Below are positions 43,893-52,773 of a stretch of DNA of 64,000 nt, piece after piece. The position numbers and the translations under genes are program-made. Source of the DNA: Streptomyces sp. MUM 178J (lineage in GTDB: Bacteria > Actinomycetota > Actinomycetes > Streptomycetales > Streptomycetaceae); contig NZ_JADWYQ010000003.1 of assembly GCF_022414575.1 (NCBI RefSeq), positions 213,609-277,608 of the forward strand, in the 5' to 3' direction. How positions within the stretch are numbered: position 1 is the first letter of the stretch; every line of letters begins with the position of its first letter. The notes beneath the pieces are model-generated. The model had not been told where the DNA came from. It was given only the letters and a program-made list of their open reading frames with translations, and did not search any database.

Positions 43893-46583
43893 ATGGACAA
43901 CGACAGCTTCCGCGAGGACGCGGGCGGCGGCCTGCCACGTGCCCCGCGCGACGCCGCCGCCCCCGATCTCGGGCCGTCCGGGGCGGCGTCGCCCGCCAGG
44001 ACCGTCCAGCTGGTGTCGGGCGACTTCCTCCTCACCGTCAACCCCGTCGACGGCAGCGAGATCGAACCCTGCCCGCCCGGTGAGCGGCCCGATCGCCCCG
44101 AGCGCCACAGCCCCGCCGAACGCGCCGAACTGCGCCGCGCCGCCCAGCCGCCCGTGCCGCCCGGCCCCGCCGCCCCGCGGCTCCCCCTGCTGGAGCGGGA
44201 CGAGAAGCGCGGCCAGCTCGTCCGCCTGCTTGGCCGCGGCCGCTCCATACGCCTCACCGGCCCCGTCGGCTCCGGACGCACCACTCTTCTCAATGTCGTG
44301 GCCGAGGAGTGCACAGACCTCGCCCCCGACGGAGTCATACGGCTCAACGGCCTCGGCCGCACCCCCGCCGAGCTGCTGTACGACCTCTTCGCCGCGGTCT
44401 TCCGCGCCCCCCGGCACCGCCCGGAACGGGACGAACTGCTCACCTACGCCGCGGAGATCGGTGCGATCGTCGTCCTCGACGACCTGGAGTTCGGCGGCGC
44501 GACCCTGGACGAACTGCTCGACGCCGCGCCCGAGTGCGCCTTCCTCTTCGCCGCCGCCCCCGACGTCGCCGCGCCTGCCTCGGACTCGCACATCGAGGAG
44601 ATGGTGCTCACCGGCCTCGGCCGCAGCTCCTCGCTGGAGCTGCTGGAGCGTGCCGTGGACCGGCCGCTGACCGAGGACGAGACCAACTGGGCGGGCGACC
44701 TCTGGTTTGAGTCCGAAGGGCTGCCCCTGCGCTTCGTACAGGCCGGCGCCCTGCTGCGGCAGTGCGACAGCCTGCGCGCCGACCCCGAGGCCGTCGAGGA
44801 CGCCAGCCCCTTCGAATCCGTCGGCGCCATCGAGGTGCCGCTGCCCACCCTCGGCGAGGGCGCGGCCCCGGCCGGCCGGCTGGCCTCCCGGATGAGCGCC
44901 TCCGCCCGCGAGGCCCTGCGCTTCGCCGTGGCGCTCGGCGACGAGGTGCCCCACCAGGCGCATCTGCCGGCACTCGTCGGGGACACCCACGCGGACGCGG
45001 CCCTCGGCGAGCTGATGAGCTGCGGGCTGCTCTCCGCCGTCGGCGGCCGCTACCGGCTCGCGCCCGGAGTGGCCGCCCAGCTCACGGAGAAGGGCTACGC
45101 CGACGACGCCACGGCCCACGCCCACACCGCCGCCCAGCACTACGCCTGGTGGGCTGGCCACCCCTCGGTCAGCCCCGAACGGGCCGCGGGCGAGGCGGAC
45201 GCGATGCTCGCCGCCCTGAGGGCACTCGTCCCCAGCGAGGAGGCCGGACACGCCAGCGCGGCCGTCCTGCTGGCCCGCAGCGCCGCCCCCGCCTTCGCGG
45301 CGGGCATGCAGTGGGGCGTCTGGGAGAAGACGCTCCGACTGGGCTCCGAGGCGGCCCGAATAGCGGGCGAAGTGGCCGAAGACGCCTACTTCCACCATGA
45401 ACTGGGCGTGCTGGCGCTGTGCAACGGCAATGTCGACCGGGCCCGCGCCGAGTTGGAAGCCTCCATCGGCATGCGCGGCGCCCTCGCCGACAAGAGCGGC
45501 ACGGTCGCCGGCCGCAGGGCGCTCGCCCTCGTCTCCGACCAGGCGCGGGGCGACTCCGGCGCCGTCGCGCCCCCGCTCACCGTGGGCGACGACAGGTCTG
45601 CGGCCCCCCGTCCCCCGTACGACTCGTCCGAGGCGCCGACCGCGGGCCTCCCGGCGATCGTCTCGCAGACCTTCTCCACCTCCGACCGGAAGCCCGCGTC
45701 CGCGTCTGCTCCGGGACCTTATCCCGGGTCGGTGCGGCCGGTGCTGCCGCCGGGCGGGGCGGCGTCCCGGGGATCGCTGGACGACGAGCCCATGACCGTC
45801 ATGACGAGCCGGCTCGCGCCCCTCGCGGGCCTCAAGGACCGGTTGTCCAGCGGTGTGTCCGGAGCGTCCCGGCTGTCGCTCCTCAGCGGGGCCCGGCGCA
45901 ATCTGGTGGCCGTGGGCGCGGGCGCTCTGCTCGCCGCCGTCCTGGGCACCGTGGTGACGCTCGGCGCGACCTCGGAGCAGGAGAATCCTCCCGGGGAGAA
46001 GGTGCGCCAGGGCCAGTCGGCGAACGAGGACGACACCGACACCGGCCTCGACGCGGATGTGCCGGTCGCCGACACCCCCAGCACCCTCGACGCCCCGAGC
46101 GACGCGCCCTCGTCCTCTTCCTCGGACGAGACGACGCCGAGCCCCGGCTCCTCGTCCTCGGCCCCGGCGGCGGGCGGCGGCTCCACGCCGACGACGGGGC
46201 AGTCCCAGCCGGGGCAGAATCCGACGACCCCCGGACAGCCGAGTCGGACGCCGACCCAGACGACGCCGGGCACCGGTTCGCCGTCGTCGCCTACGCCCAA
46301 GCCCTCGCCGACGGACTCTGGCGGGTCGCCGACGCCCACCCCCACACAGACGCAGACGAGCCCGACGCCTGACCCGCCGCCCACGGGTACGGAGGACTCC
46401 GGCGGCGACCCTGGTGACGGAGGCGGCAGCGGTACGGACACCACCGCCAGCGCCCCCCACGCCACCCCCACCACCGCGACCTCGTCGGCCGCCTCCGGCT
46501 CCGCCGACTCGCCCGCCGAGACCGGGTCGGAGCCGAGCAGCGGCTCGCCCTCCGGCTCGGGGTCCGGCAGCCCCGTCATCTGA
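43893..46583 (+). CDS. Large P-loop NTPase with one membrane helix and a Pro/Thr/Ser-rich tail
   Basis: 896 residues. ATG 43893 follows GGGGGGCTAGGACC; upstream codons are open but unconserved in character. A disordered N-terminus (1-100) precedes an STAND/AAA-like ATPase with Walker A LTGPVGSGRTTLLN (about 121-134) and Walker B AIVVLDDLEFGG (about 190). A helical region with ARSAAPAFAAGMQWGVWEK and CNGNVDRARAELEASIG (TPR-like, 440-530) follows. A disordered stretch leads to one membrane helix (NLVAVGAGALLAAVLGTVV, about 670-690) and then 200 residues almost wholly Pro, Thr, Ser and Gly, predicted to be outside. Inside ATPase plus exposed tail suggests a wall-sensing or signalling protein. 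Function unknown. It follows the STAS gene by 240 bases. Confidence 0.88.
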   Translation: MDNDSFREDAGGGLPRAPRDAAAPDLGPSGAASPARTVQLVSGDFLLTVNPVDGSEIEPCPPGERPDRPERHSPAERAELRRAAQPPVPPGPAAPRLPLLERDEKRGQLVRLLGRGRSIRLTGPVGSGRTTLLNVVAEECTDLAPDGVIRLNGLGRTPAELLYDLFAAVFRAPRHRPERDELLTYAAEIGAIVVLDDLEFGGATLDELLDAAPECAFLFAAAPDVAAPASDSHIEEMVLTGLGRSSSLELLERAVDRPLTEDETNWAGDLWFESEGLPLRFVQAGALLRQCDSLRADPEAVEDASPFESVGAIEVPLPTLGEGAAPAGRLASRMSASAREALRFAVALGDEVPHQAHLPALVGDTHADAALGELMSCGLLSAVGGRYRLAPGVAAQLTEKGYADDATAHAHTAAQHYAWWAGHPSVSPERAAGEADAMLAALRALVPSEEAGHASAAVLLARSAAPAFAAGMQWGVWEKTLRLGSEAARIAGEVAEDAYFHHELGVLALCNGNVDRARAELEASIGMRGALADKSGTVAGRRALALVSDQARGDSGAVAPPLTVGDDRSAAPRPPYDSSEAPTAGLPAIVSQTFSTSDRKPASASAPGPYPGSVRPVLPPGGAASRGSLDDEPMTVMTSRLAPLAGLKDRLSSGVSGASRLSLLSGARRNLVAVGAGALLAAVLGTVVTLGATSEQENPPGEKVRQGQSANEDDTDTGLDADVPVADTPSTLDAPSDAPSSSSSDETTPSPGSSSSAPAAGGGSTPTTGQSQPGQNPTTPGQPSRTPTQTTPGTGSPSSPTPKPSPTDSGGSPTPTPTQTQTSPTPDPPPTGTEDSGGDPGDGGGSGTDTTASAPHATPTTATSSAASGSADSPAETGSEPSSGSPSGSGSGSPVI

Positions 46584-46613
46584 CGGTCCGGCCGGGGCGG
46601 ACGCCCCTTGAGC

Positions 46614-46654
46614 GCGCATGGCCCCGGACGGCGATGCCGTCCGGGGCCATGCGC
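46614..46654. terminator. Very strong bidirectional terminator
   Basis: GCGCATGGCCCCGGACGGC (46614-46632) pairs perfectly over 19 bp with its complement at 46636-46654 around loop GAT. It sits between the convergent P-loop and nucS genes. Confidence 0.95.
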
Positions 46655-46667
46655 ACGCCCGTCGCGC

Positions 46668-47330
46668 TCAGAAGAGCCGCAGCTTGTCGTCCTCGATGCC
46701 GCGCAGCGCGTCATAGTCCAGCACCACACAGCCGATCCCGCGGTCCGTCGCCAGCACCCGCGCCTGCGGCTTGATCTCCTGGGCCGCGAAGACGCCCTTC
46801 ACCGGCGCCAGGTGCGGGTCGCGGTTGAGCAGTTCCAGATAGCGGGTGAGCTGCTCCACACCGTCGATCTCACCGCGGCGCTTGATCTCCACTGCGACGG
46901 TCCCGCCGTCCGCGTCCCGGCAGAGGATGTCCACCGGCCCGATCGCGGTGGGGTATTCACGCCGGATCAGGCTGTAGCCCTCGCCCAGTGTCTCGATCCG
47001 GTCGGCGAGCAGCTCCTGGAGATGGGCTTCCACGCCGTCCTTGATGAGTCCGGGGTCCACGCCCAGTTCATGCGAGGAGTCATGGAGAACCTCCTCCATG
47101 GTGATGATCAATTTCTCGCCTGCCTTGTTGACCACCGTCCACACGCTGTCCTCGTCTTCCTTCAGCGTGCACGGCGGGGACATCCAGTTGAGCGGTTTGT
47201 ACGCTCTGTCGTCCGCATGGATGGACACGCTGCCGTCCGCCTTGACCAGGATCAGACGGGGGGCGGAGGGCAGATGGGCGGTGAGCCGGCCCGCGTAGTC
47301 CACGGAGCAGCGGGCGATGACGAGACGCAT
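46668..47330 (-). CDS. nucS: Mismatch-specific endonuclease NucS/EndoMS
   Basis: 220 residues from ATG 47330. The N-terminal domain begins [16 protein letters not shown] and contains [14 protein letters not shown]. The C-terminal RecB-like nuclease has [15 protein letters not shown] and [19 protein letters not shown], giving the D-(D/E)XK active site. The tail DDKLRLF fits a sliding-clamp-binding peptide. NucS replaces MutS/MutL mismatch repair in actinobacteria, cutting both strands at G-T, G-G and T-T mismatches. It is monocistronic. Confidence 0.97.
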   Translation of the reverse strand: MRLVIARCSVDYAGRLTAHLPSAPRLILVKADGSVSIHADDRAYKPLNWMSPPCTLKEDEDSVWTVVNKAGEKLIITMEEVLHDSSHELGVDPGLIKDGVEAHLQELLADRIETLGEGYSLIRREYPTAIGPVDILCRDADGGTVAVEIKRRGEIDGVEQLTRYLELLNRDPHLAPVKGVFAAQEIKPQARVLATDRGIGCVVLDYDALRGIEDDKLRLF

Positions 47331-47574
47331 GGTCCGCAACGCTACTCGACGGACGCGGTCGCGCGCGATTCGCCCTGGAAGCCCCGTTCGCCGATGGCCG
47401 GTTGTACTCCCAATCTTCTGGTGCCCTCTGGACAGCGCACTTACCGTGGAGACGGGAGGTCGTCGGTTGTGCACTCTGCGTCGCTGCGCGTCGTCGATCC
47501 GCCGCGCACGTCGGCGCCTCCTTCCCTGCCCGTAAGGCCTCCGTCCTCACTCGGGGGCCGCGAGAGGAGAACTC

Positions 47575-47967
47575 ATGTCGCTCGACGTCTCACCGGCGCT
47601 GTTGGATCAGGCCGAGCGAGGCGAGGTCGACGAAGCCGCCTTCGTCGACTGCGTCCGGACCTCCCTGCCCTTCGCATGGGAGATGATCAGTTCTCTGGTG
47701 GCTCAGCTGAAGGTGGACGGCGGCGACTTCGCCGACAACCAGACGCCTCCGCCGGACGAGCAGGCCCGCGGCCAGCTGCTGCGCGCGCTCGCGAGTGACG
47801 CCATACGCGGCGCGCTGCAGAGGCACTTCGGAGTACGTCTGGCGTTCCAGAACTGTCACCGCGTCGCGGTGTTCCCTCTGGACCCCTCGGTGGACAAGCG
47901 GCTCGCCCGCTTCACCTCCCCGCGGGCCCAGCTGCTCAACCAGTCGCCGGAACTGCGCGACTGCTGA
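47575..47967 (+). CDS. Conserved hypothetical protein of streptomycetes
   Basis: 130 residues; ATG after GAGAGGAGAACTC. The sequence (SLDVSPALLDQAERGEVDE, SLPFAWEMISSLVAQL, PPPDEQARGQLLRALASDAI) is soluble and mostly helical with no known motif. I recognise it as a conserved neighbour of nucS in Streptomyces but know of no function. The strong ribosome-binding site and codon use support a real gene. It diverges from nucS across 244 bases. Confidence 0.88.
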   Translation: MSLDVSPALLDQAERGEVDEAAFVDCVRTSLPFAWEMISSLVAQLKVDGGDFADNQTPPPDEQARGQLLRALASDAIRGALQRHFGVRLAFQNCHRVAVFPLDPSVDKRLARFTSPRAQLLNQSPELRDC

Positions 47968-48016
47968 ACTTCTGCTGCCGCTCCGCATCGCGGGAGGTGC
48001 ATCTGGTGGCGGGGCG

Positions 48017-48115
48017 GCAGCGTCAGCCGAGCGGAGTCGGTCGGGCAGCGTCAGCCGAGCAGAGTCGGTCGGGCAGCGTCAGCCGAGCAGAGTCGGTCGG
48101 GCAGCGTCAGCCGAG
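48017..48115. repeat. 28-bp tandem repeat over the oxidoreductase stop codon
   Basis: Units GCAGCGTCAGCCGAGCAGAG... start at 48017, 48045, 48073 and 48101 with almost no differences. The last unit contains the end and stop codon (TGA on minus) of the LLM gene, so that stop codon is copied three more times downstream. Confidence 0.95.
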
Positions 48116-49174
48116 CAGTGGCAGCACCTCGGCGCCCAGCCGCCGGATGTTTTCCTCGGTGGCCGCCAGATCTCCGGAGCCTTCGGCGAGCAGGGCGAAG
48201 CGGGTGATGCCGGTGCGCTCCGAGGTGGCCGCGATGCGGTCCGCGGCGAGGCGGGGCGGGCCCACCGGGTGCAGGGAGCACAGCAGTTCGGTGTAGGACA
48301 CCGGATCGCGCATCGCGCGGTGCCGCCCGTCGACGGTGACATGGGCGTCAAGCCCCTGTTTGAGCCAGCCCGGCATGGCCTTCACCAGAGTCTGCGTGGC
48401 CTCCTCCCGGCCGTCCTCGATCTGTACCACTCCGGCGGACACATGTGCGGCTTTGTCCACTTCTTCCTGTGAACGGCCCGCGGCAAGCGCCTGCTTGCGC
48501 CATAGTGCGACCATGTCCGCCTTTTCTTCGTCGCCGCAGTGCATCCCCAGCAGCATCGGGAGGCCGCGCACCGCGGCCCGCTCGACGCTCTTGGGAGACG
48601 TGCAGGCGATGACCACCTCGGGCCCGGAGCCGCTGCCGGCCCCGGCGGCCCCGTCGGCGGCGGAGTGCGGGTCGGCGATCAGTTCGTCGGGCCTGGGCAC
48701 GACGGTCACTTCGCGGAAGCTGAATCGTTCCCCCTCGTGTCCGACACGGGGTTCGCGCAGCCAGCGCAGCAGCAGGTCGAGAGATTCGGGGAAGCCCTTC
48801 TCGTATGCCTCCAGGCCCGCGCCGAACACCTCCAGGTCCACCCAGGGGCCGCCGCGGCCCACGCCCAGGGTGAACCGCCCGCCGGAGGTGAGGTGCAGCA
48901 GTGCCGACTGCTCCCCCAGCGCCACCGGATGGACGGTCGGCAGCACGCTGACGGCGGTGCCGACCCTGATCCGCCGGGTGCGGCCCAGCAGCAGCGCGGC
49001 GAGCGTCACGGCCGACGGGCATACTCCGTACGGCACGAAGTGGTGCTCCGCCAGCCATACCGAGTCCAGCCCGGCCTCCTCCGCGACTTCGGCGCTCCGC
49101 ACCGCTCGATGCAGCGCCTCCCCCTGCCCTTGGCCCGGAAACTGGGCCCCCAGTACGAACGTTCCCACGCGCAT
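48107..49174 (-). CDS. LLM-class flavin-dependent oxidoreductase
   Basis: 355 residues from ATG 49174, which has AAGGAGG ten bases upstream. The luciferase-like barrel is shown by MRVGTFVLGAQFPGQGQG, AGLDSVWLAEHHFVPYG, the GTAVSVLPTVHPVALGEQSA region and the FMN-binding loop GRFTLGVGRGGPWVDLEVFG. A C-terminal DRIAATSERTGITRFAL is typical of F420/FMN LLM proteins. Substrate and cofactor are undetermined. The last codons and stop lie in a 28-bp tandem repeat. Confidence 0.92.
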   Translation of the reverse strand: MRVGTFVLGAQFPGQGQGEALHRAVRSAEVAEEAGLDSVWLAEHHFVPYGVCPSAVTLAALLLGRTRRIRVGTAVSVLPTVHPVALGEQSALLHLTSGGRFTLGVGRGGPWVDLEVFGAGLEAYEKGFPESLDLLLRWLREPRVGHEGERFSFREVTVVPRPDELIADPHSAADGAAGAGSGSGPEVVIACTSPKSVERAAVRGLPMLLGMHCGDEEKADMVALWRKQALAAGRSQEEVDKAAHVSAGVVQIEDGREEATQTLVKAMPGWLKQGLDAHVTVDGRHRAMRDPVSYTELLCSLHPVGPPRLAADRIAATSERTGITRFALLAEGSGDLAATEENIRRLGAEVLPLLG

Positions 49175-49386
49175 CGCCTTCTGCCTCCTTGCGGCCGACG
49201 CGTCACTCCCCCTGACCGCATTAACGTCTGACACGTGCCATGGGCACGGCCATCCGTGAAGTTCTTGCGATTTTCCGGTAACTCATGATGACGGTCGTCA
49301 CCGTGGAGGGTCTGCGGTACACGTACCCGCGGACACGGACCGTAGGCTGGAGGGGAACTGTCCGGACTTGCCCCGTGAGGTGTCAC

Positions 49387-49716
49387 GTGTCCCCGCGCCG
49401 CAACCGCCCCCGTGGGGGCGAGCGATCCGACGAACGCCGCAGTGAAACGGCCGGCCGGTACGGCGGGTTCGGGCGCAGCGAGTCCTGGCAGGGCGAGGAG
49501 TGGTCGGTCCGCCATGTCGCCGGGGCGAGTGCCGCGGGCAAGACGTACCGCTGCCCCGGCTGCGATCAGGAGATCCCGTCCGGCATGCCGCATGTGGTGG
49601 CGTGGCCGGAGTACGGCGGCGTCGACGACCGCAGGCACTGGCACAAGGCGTGCTGGAACGCGAAGGACCGCCGCACCGCGCGGGTGCAGCGGTCCCGTAA
49701 CGCGCCGAGGCACTGA
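49387..49716 (+). CDS. Small zinc-ribbon-like conserved protein
   Basis: 109 residues from GTG 49387 after GTGAGGTGTCAC; an in-frame ATG at 49285 would add 34 residues of poor character. The N-terminus is Arg/Gly/Glu-rich. The conserved C-terminal module is YRCPGCDQEIPSGMPHVVAW with HWHKACWNAKDRR, a probable CxxC...H..H..C metal site. Annotated variously as ATP/GTP-binding in streptomycetes, but I see no P-loop. Its function is unknown. Confidence 0.85.
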   Translation: MSPRRNRPRGGERSDERRSETAGRYGGFGRSESWQGEEWSVRHVAGASAAGKTYRCPGCDQEIPSGMPHVVAWPEYGGVDDRRHWHKACWNAKDRRTARVQRSRNAPRH

Positions 49717-49744
49717 GCAGGCCGGCAGACTGACGGGCCGCGTG

Positions 49745-49865
49745 CCCGACCCGGTCAGACCTGCCCGGTCAGACGTGCCCGGCCCCGGTCGACGTGCTCG
49801 GTTCTGAGCTGCTCGGTTTTGACGTGCCCGGTCAGACGTGTCCGGTCGACGTGCCCCGTCAGACG
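49745..49865. repeat. Degenerate repeats of GTCAGACGTGCCCGG over the permease stop codon
   Basis: GTCAGAC(G/C)TG units recur at about 49755, 49770, 49831 and 49858, with related GTCGACGTGC and TTTGACGTGCCCGG units between. The final unit holds the stop codon (TCA at 49859 on plus) of the minus-strand permease. Confidence 0.75.
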
Positions 49866-50683
49866 TCGCGCGTGCGGAGCAGGGCGAACGCGCCGGCCAT
49901 CGCGACCGCCGTCACGCCCATGACGATCCACAGCGGCTGCCAGCCGGTCGGCCCGGACGTCGTCACCGCGGAGTCGTAGAGCACGCCGATCTGGTTGGGG
50001 ATCGAGTACTGGAACAGCGCCTCCTGCACATCGCGGAGCGACTCGGAGAACATGAAGATCGCGACCACGAGGGGAAGCAGCATCACCCCGATCATGATGG
50101 TGATCGCGCCCGCCGAGTGCCGGATCAGCGCGCCGACGGCCAGCGCCAGCAGACCCAGGGCCGCGACATAGAGGCCGACGCCCACGGTGGCGCGGAACCA
50201 GTCCTCGCCCGACGGCTCGCCGCCGACGATGCCGACCTGCAAGGCGCCGACGATCGCCGTCGTGACCGTGGTGAGGGTGAAGACCAGCAGGAAGAAGACG
50301 ATCGCCTTGGCGGCCAGCACCCGGCCGCGGCTGGGGCAGGCGGTCAGCGTCGTGCGGATCATCCCGGTGCCGAACTCCGAGGAGATGGTCAGCACGCCCA
50401 GCGTCATCACGCAGATGCTGCCGAGCAGCACCCCGGAGAAGCCGAGGGAGAGCACCGACTGGCCTTCGAGGTCGGGATCGGCGGCGGCCACGAGGCTCGC
50501 CGTGAGCAGCCCGAGGCCGACCATCAGCACGATCATCACGCCGAGCGTCCACATCGTGGAGCGCACCGAGCGGATCTTGGTCCACTCGGAGGCGAGGGCG
50601 TCGCCGAGGTGGGTGTTGCGCACCGGGATCGGTGAGGTGTAAGAGGCGCCGGGTGCGCCCTGCTGCTGGTACGGGGTGGTCAT
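49859..50683 (-). CDS. ABC-2 type transporter permease (module 1)
   Basis: 274 residues; ATG 50683 overlaps the stop codon of the ATPase gene (ATGA). After an N-terminal Gln/Pro-rich segment there is LGDALASEWTKIRSVRSTMWT, the typical amphipathic start of this permease family. Six membrane helices follow, including VMIVLMVGLGLLTASLVAA and FLLVFTLTTVTTAIVGAL, with the signature ISSEFGTGMIRTTL. It forms an exporter with the ATPase at 50680-51831. Confidence 0.95.
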   Translation of the reverse strand: MTTPYQQQGAPGASYTSPIPVRNTHLGDALASEWTKIRSVRSTMWTLGVMIVLMVGLGLLTASLVAAADPDLEGQSVLSLGFSGVLLGSICVMTLGVLTISSEFGTGMIRTTLTACPSRGRVLAAKAIVFFLLVFTLTTVTTAIVGALQVGIVGGEPSGEDWFRATVGVGLYVAALGLLALAVGALIRHSAGAITIMIGVMLLPLVVAIFMFSESLRDVQEALFQYSIPNQIGVLYDSAVTTSGPTGWQPLWIVMGVTAVAMAGAFALLRTRDV

Positions 50684-51831
50684 CGGGCGTCCTCGGACGT
50701 GGTCGGGCCGGCGGGCGGAGCAGCGGGGGCGGGGCCGCCGGGAGCGGCAGCGGGCGGCGCGGGAGTCCCCTGTGCATCGGGGTGCTGGCCCGGCTGGGGC
50801 GGCGGCGGGGCGTAGAAGCCCTGCTGCGGCACCTCGGGGATCTGCTGCCCGTGTCCCGGAACCGGCCCCATGGCGCCCATCGGCGGCTGCTGCATCAGAC
50901 CCGCCTTCTGGTCGGCGGTGGAGCGGTAGTCGACAGCGCCCTGCGTCATCCGCATATAGGCCTCCTCCAGCGAGGCCTGGTGCGGGGAGAGCTCCCACAG
51001 CCGTACGTCGGCCTCGTGGGCGAGGTCGCTGATGCGCGGCAGCGGAAGCCCCGTCACCCGCAGCGCGCCGTCCGGCTCCGGCATGACCTGGCCGCCGGCC
51101 TCCGTGAGGGCCGCGGACAGTTTCTCGCGCTGCTCCGCCTCGGTCTGCGGGGTGCGGACCCGGGCGAAGTCGGCCGAGTTGGCCGAGATGAAGTCCTTGA
51201 CGCTCATGTCCGAGAGGAGCTGGCCACGGCCGATCACGATCAGATGGTCGGCGGTGAGCGCCATCTCGCTCATCAGATGGGAGGAGACGAAGACCGTACG
51301 GCCCTCGGCGGCGAGCTGCTTCATCAGATTGCGGACCCAGAGGATGCCCTCGGGGTCGAGGCCGTTGACCGGCTCGTCGAAGAGCAGCACCTGCGGATCG
51401 CCCAGCAGCGCAGCCGCGATGCCCAGGCGCTGGCCCATGCCGAGCGAGAACCCCTTGGAGCGCTTCTTGGCGACCTCCTGCAGGCCGACCACGCCGAGCA
51501 CCTCGTCGACCCGGCGGGCCGGGATGCCGGACAGCTGGGCCAGCGACAGCAGATGGTTGCGCGCGCTGCGCCCGCCGTGCACGGCCTTGGCGTCCAGCAG
51601 CGCGCCGACCTGCCGCGGCGCGTTCGGCAGCTGTTTGAACGGACGGCCGCCGATCGTCACATGGCCCCCGGAGGGCTGGTCAAGCCCGAGGATCATGCGC
51701 ATCGTCGTCGACTTCCCGGCGCCGTTGGGTCCGAGGAACCCGGTCACCAGCCCCGGCCTCACCTGGAAGGAAAGGTTGTACACGGCCGTCTTCGCGCCGT
51801 AGCGCTTGGTCAGGCCGACTGCCTCGATCAT
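50680..51831 (-). CDS. ABC transporter ATP-binding protein (module 1)
   Basis: 383 residues from ATG 51831 (after GGAGA). Walker A FLGPNGAGKSTTMRMIL (about 32-48), Q-loop region, signature SLGMGQRLGIAAALLG, Walker B VLLFDEPVNGLDP, and H-loop FVSSHLMSEM are all intact. The C-terminal 80 residues are Pro/Gln/Gly-rich and unlike the usual family tail. About 60% similar by eye to the module 2 ATPase, so the two pairs probably arose by duplication. The exported substrate is unknown. Confidence 0.95.
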   Translation of the reverse strand: MIEAVGLTKRYGAKTAVYNLSFQVRPGLVTGFLGPNGAGKSTTMRMILGLDQPSGGHVTIGGRPFKQLPNAPRQVGALLDAKAVHGGRSARNHLLSLAQLSGIPARRVDEVLGVVGLQEVAKKRSKGFSLGMGQRLGIAAALLGDPQVLLFDEPVNGLDPEGILWVRNLMKQLAAEGRTVFVSSHLMSEMALTADHLIVIGRGQLLSDMSVKDFISANSADFARVRTPQTEAEQREKLSAALTEAGGQVMPEPDGALRVTGLPLPRISDLAHEADVRLWELSPHQASLEEAYMRMTQGAVDYRSTADQKAGLMQQPPMGAMGPVPGHGQQIPEVPQQGFYAPPPPQPGQHPDAQGTPAPPAAAPGGPAPAAPPAGPTTSEDAR

Positions 51832-51990
51832 TCTCCAGCCCCATCGACTTTGCGGGTCGTCGGGCACACGCCGCCATCCGGCCGTACGCCCCCGTAAGAG
51901 TTAGGAGGATAGCCGTGCCTTGACGGTTCCGGCCAAGCCGAAAGTGACCGGCAGATGGCCGACGGGGTCGCAACGCCCCTCCCGGGCTGG

Positions 51991-52770
51991 TCAGGCGTCG
52001 CGCTTCTTCAGCACCAGATAGCCGCCGAGCAGTGCCGCCGCCACCCACGCGCACATGATCCCCAGCCCGCCCCAGGGTCCGTACGGGGCTACATCGCTGC
52101 CCAGGGCGTCCGGCACCACCTGCATGATCTTTGAGCCGGCCTGGTCGGGGAAGTACTGGGCGACCGTCTTCGCCTTTGGCACGGAGATCAGGATCTGGGA
52201 GACCAGGAAGAAGAACGGCACCAGAATGCCCAGGGACAGGATCGAGGAGCGCAGCATCGTCGCCACACCCATCGAGAACAGCGCGATCAGCCCCATGTAG
52301 AGGCCGCCGCCGATGACCGCGCGCAGCACGTTGTCCGCGCCGAGCGTCGTACGGTGCTCGCCCAGCAGCGCCTGGCCGGCGAAGAAGGCCAGAAAGCTGG
52401 TGACCATGCCGACGGCCAGCGCCAGCGCGGTGGCCACCGCCATCTTGCTGAAGAGGAACGTGGCGCGCTGTGGAACCGCGGCCAGCGAGGTGCGGATCAT
52501 GCCCGAGCTGTACTCGGTGCCCACGACCAGCACACCGAAGACCACCATGGCGAGCTGGCCGAGGATCATCCCGGAGAAGCTGACGAACGTCGGGTCAAAC
52601 GTCGCCTGCTCCAGCTCGGACAGCTCGTCGAAGGTGGCTTTCATCAGGGCGCTGATCCCGGCGCTCATCGCGACGGTGACCACCAGGGCGCTCACCAGCG
52701 TCCAGACGGTGGAGGAGACCGTACGGACCTTGGTCCACTCGGACTGCAGGACGGCGGGTACGGAGGCCAT
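51991..52770 (-). CDS. ABC-2 type transporter permease (module 2)
   Basis: 259 residues. It begins with LQSEWTKVRTVSSTVWTLVSA and has six membrane helices with the signature VGTEYSSGMIRTSLAAVPQR, parallel to module 1. The last helix ends with YLVLKKRDA. It starts three bases after the module 2 ATPase stop codon. A 160-base gap with TAAGAGTTAGGAGGATAG lies between it and module 1. Confidence 0.95.
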   Translation of the reverse strand: MASVPAVLQSEWTKVRTVSSTVWTLVSALVVTVAMSAGISALMKATFDELSELEQATFDPTFVSFSGMILGQLAMVVFGVLVVGTEYSSGMIRTSLAAVPQRATFLFSKMAVATALALAVGMVTSFLAFFAGQALLGEHRTTLGADNVLRAVIGGGLYMGLIALFSMGVATMLRSSILSLGILVPFFFLVSQILISVPKAKTVAQYFPDQAGSKIMQVVPDALGSDVAPYGPWGGLGIMCAWVAAALLGGYLVLKKRDA

Positions 52771-52773
52771 CGG

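Noticed and set aside
43743..46619. 958-codon minus-strand frame opposite the P-loop gene
   Set aside because: Gly/Arg-rich, no motifs, while the plus frame has Walker motifs, a membrane helix and a ribosome-binding site.
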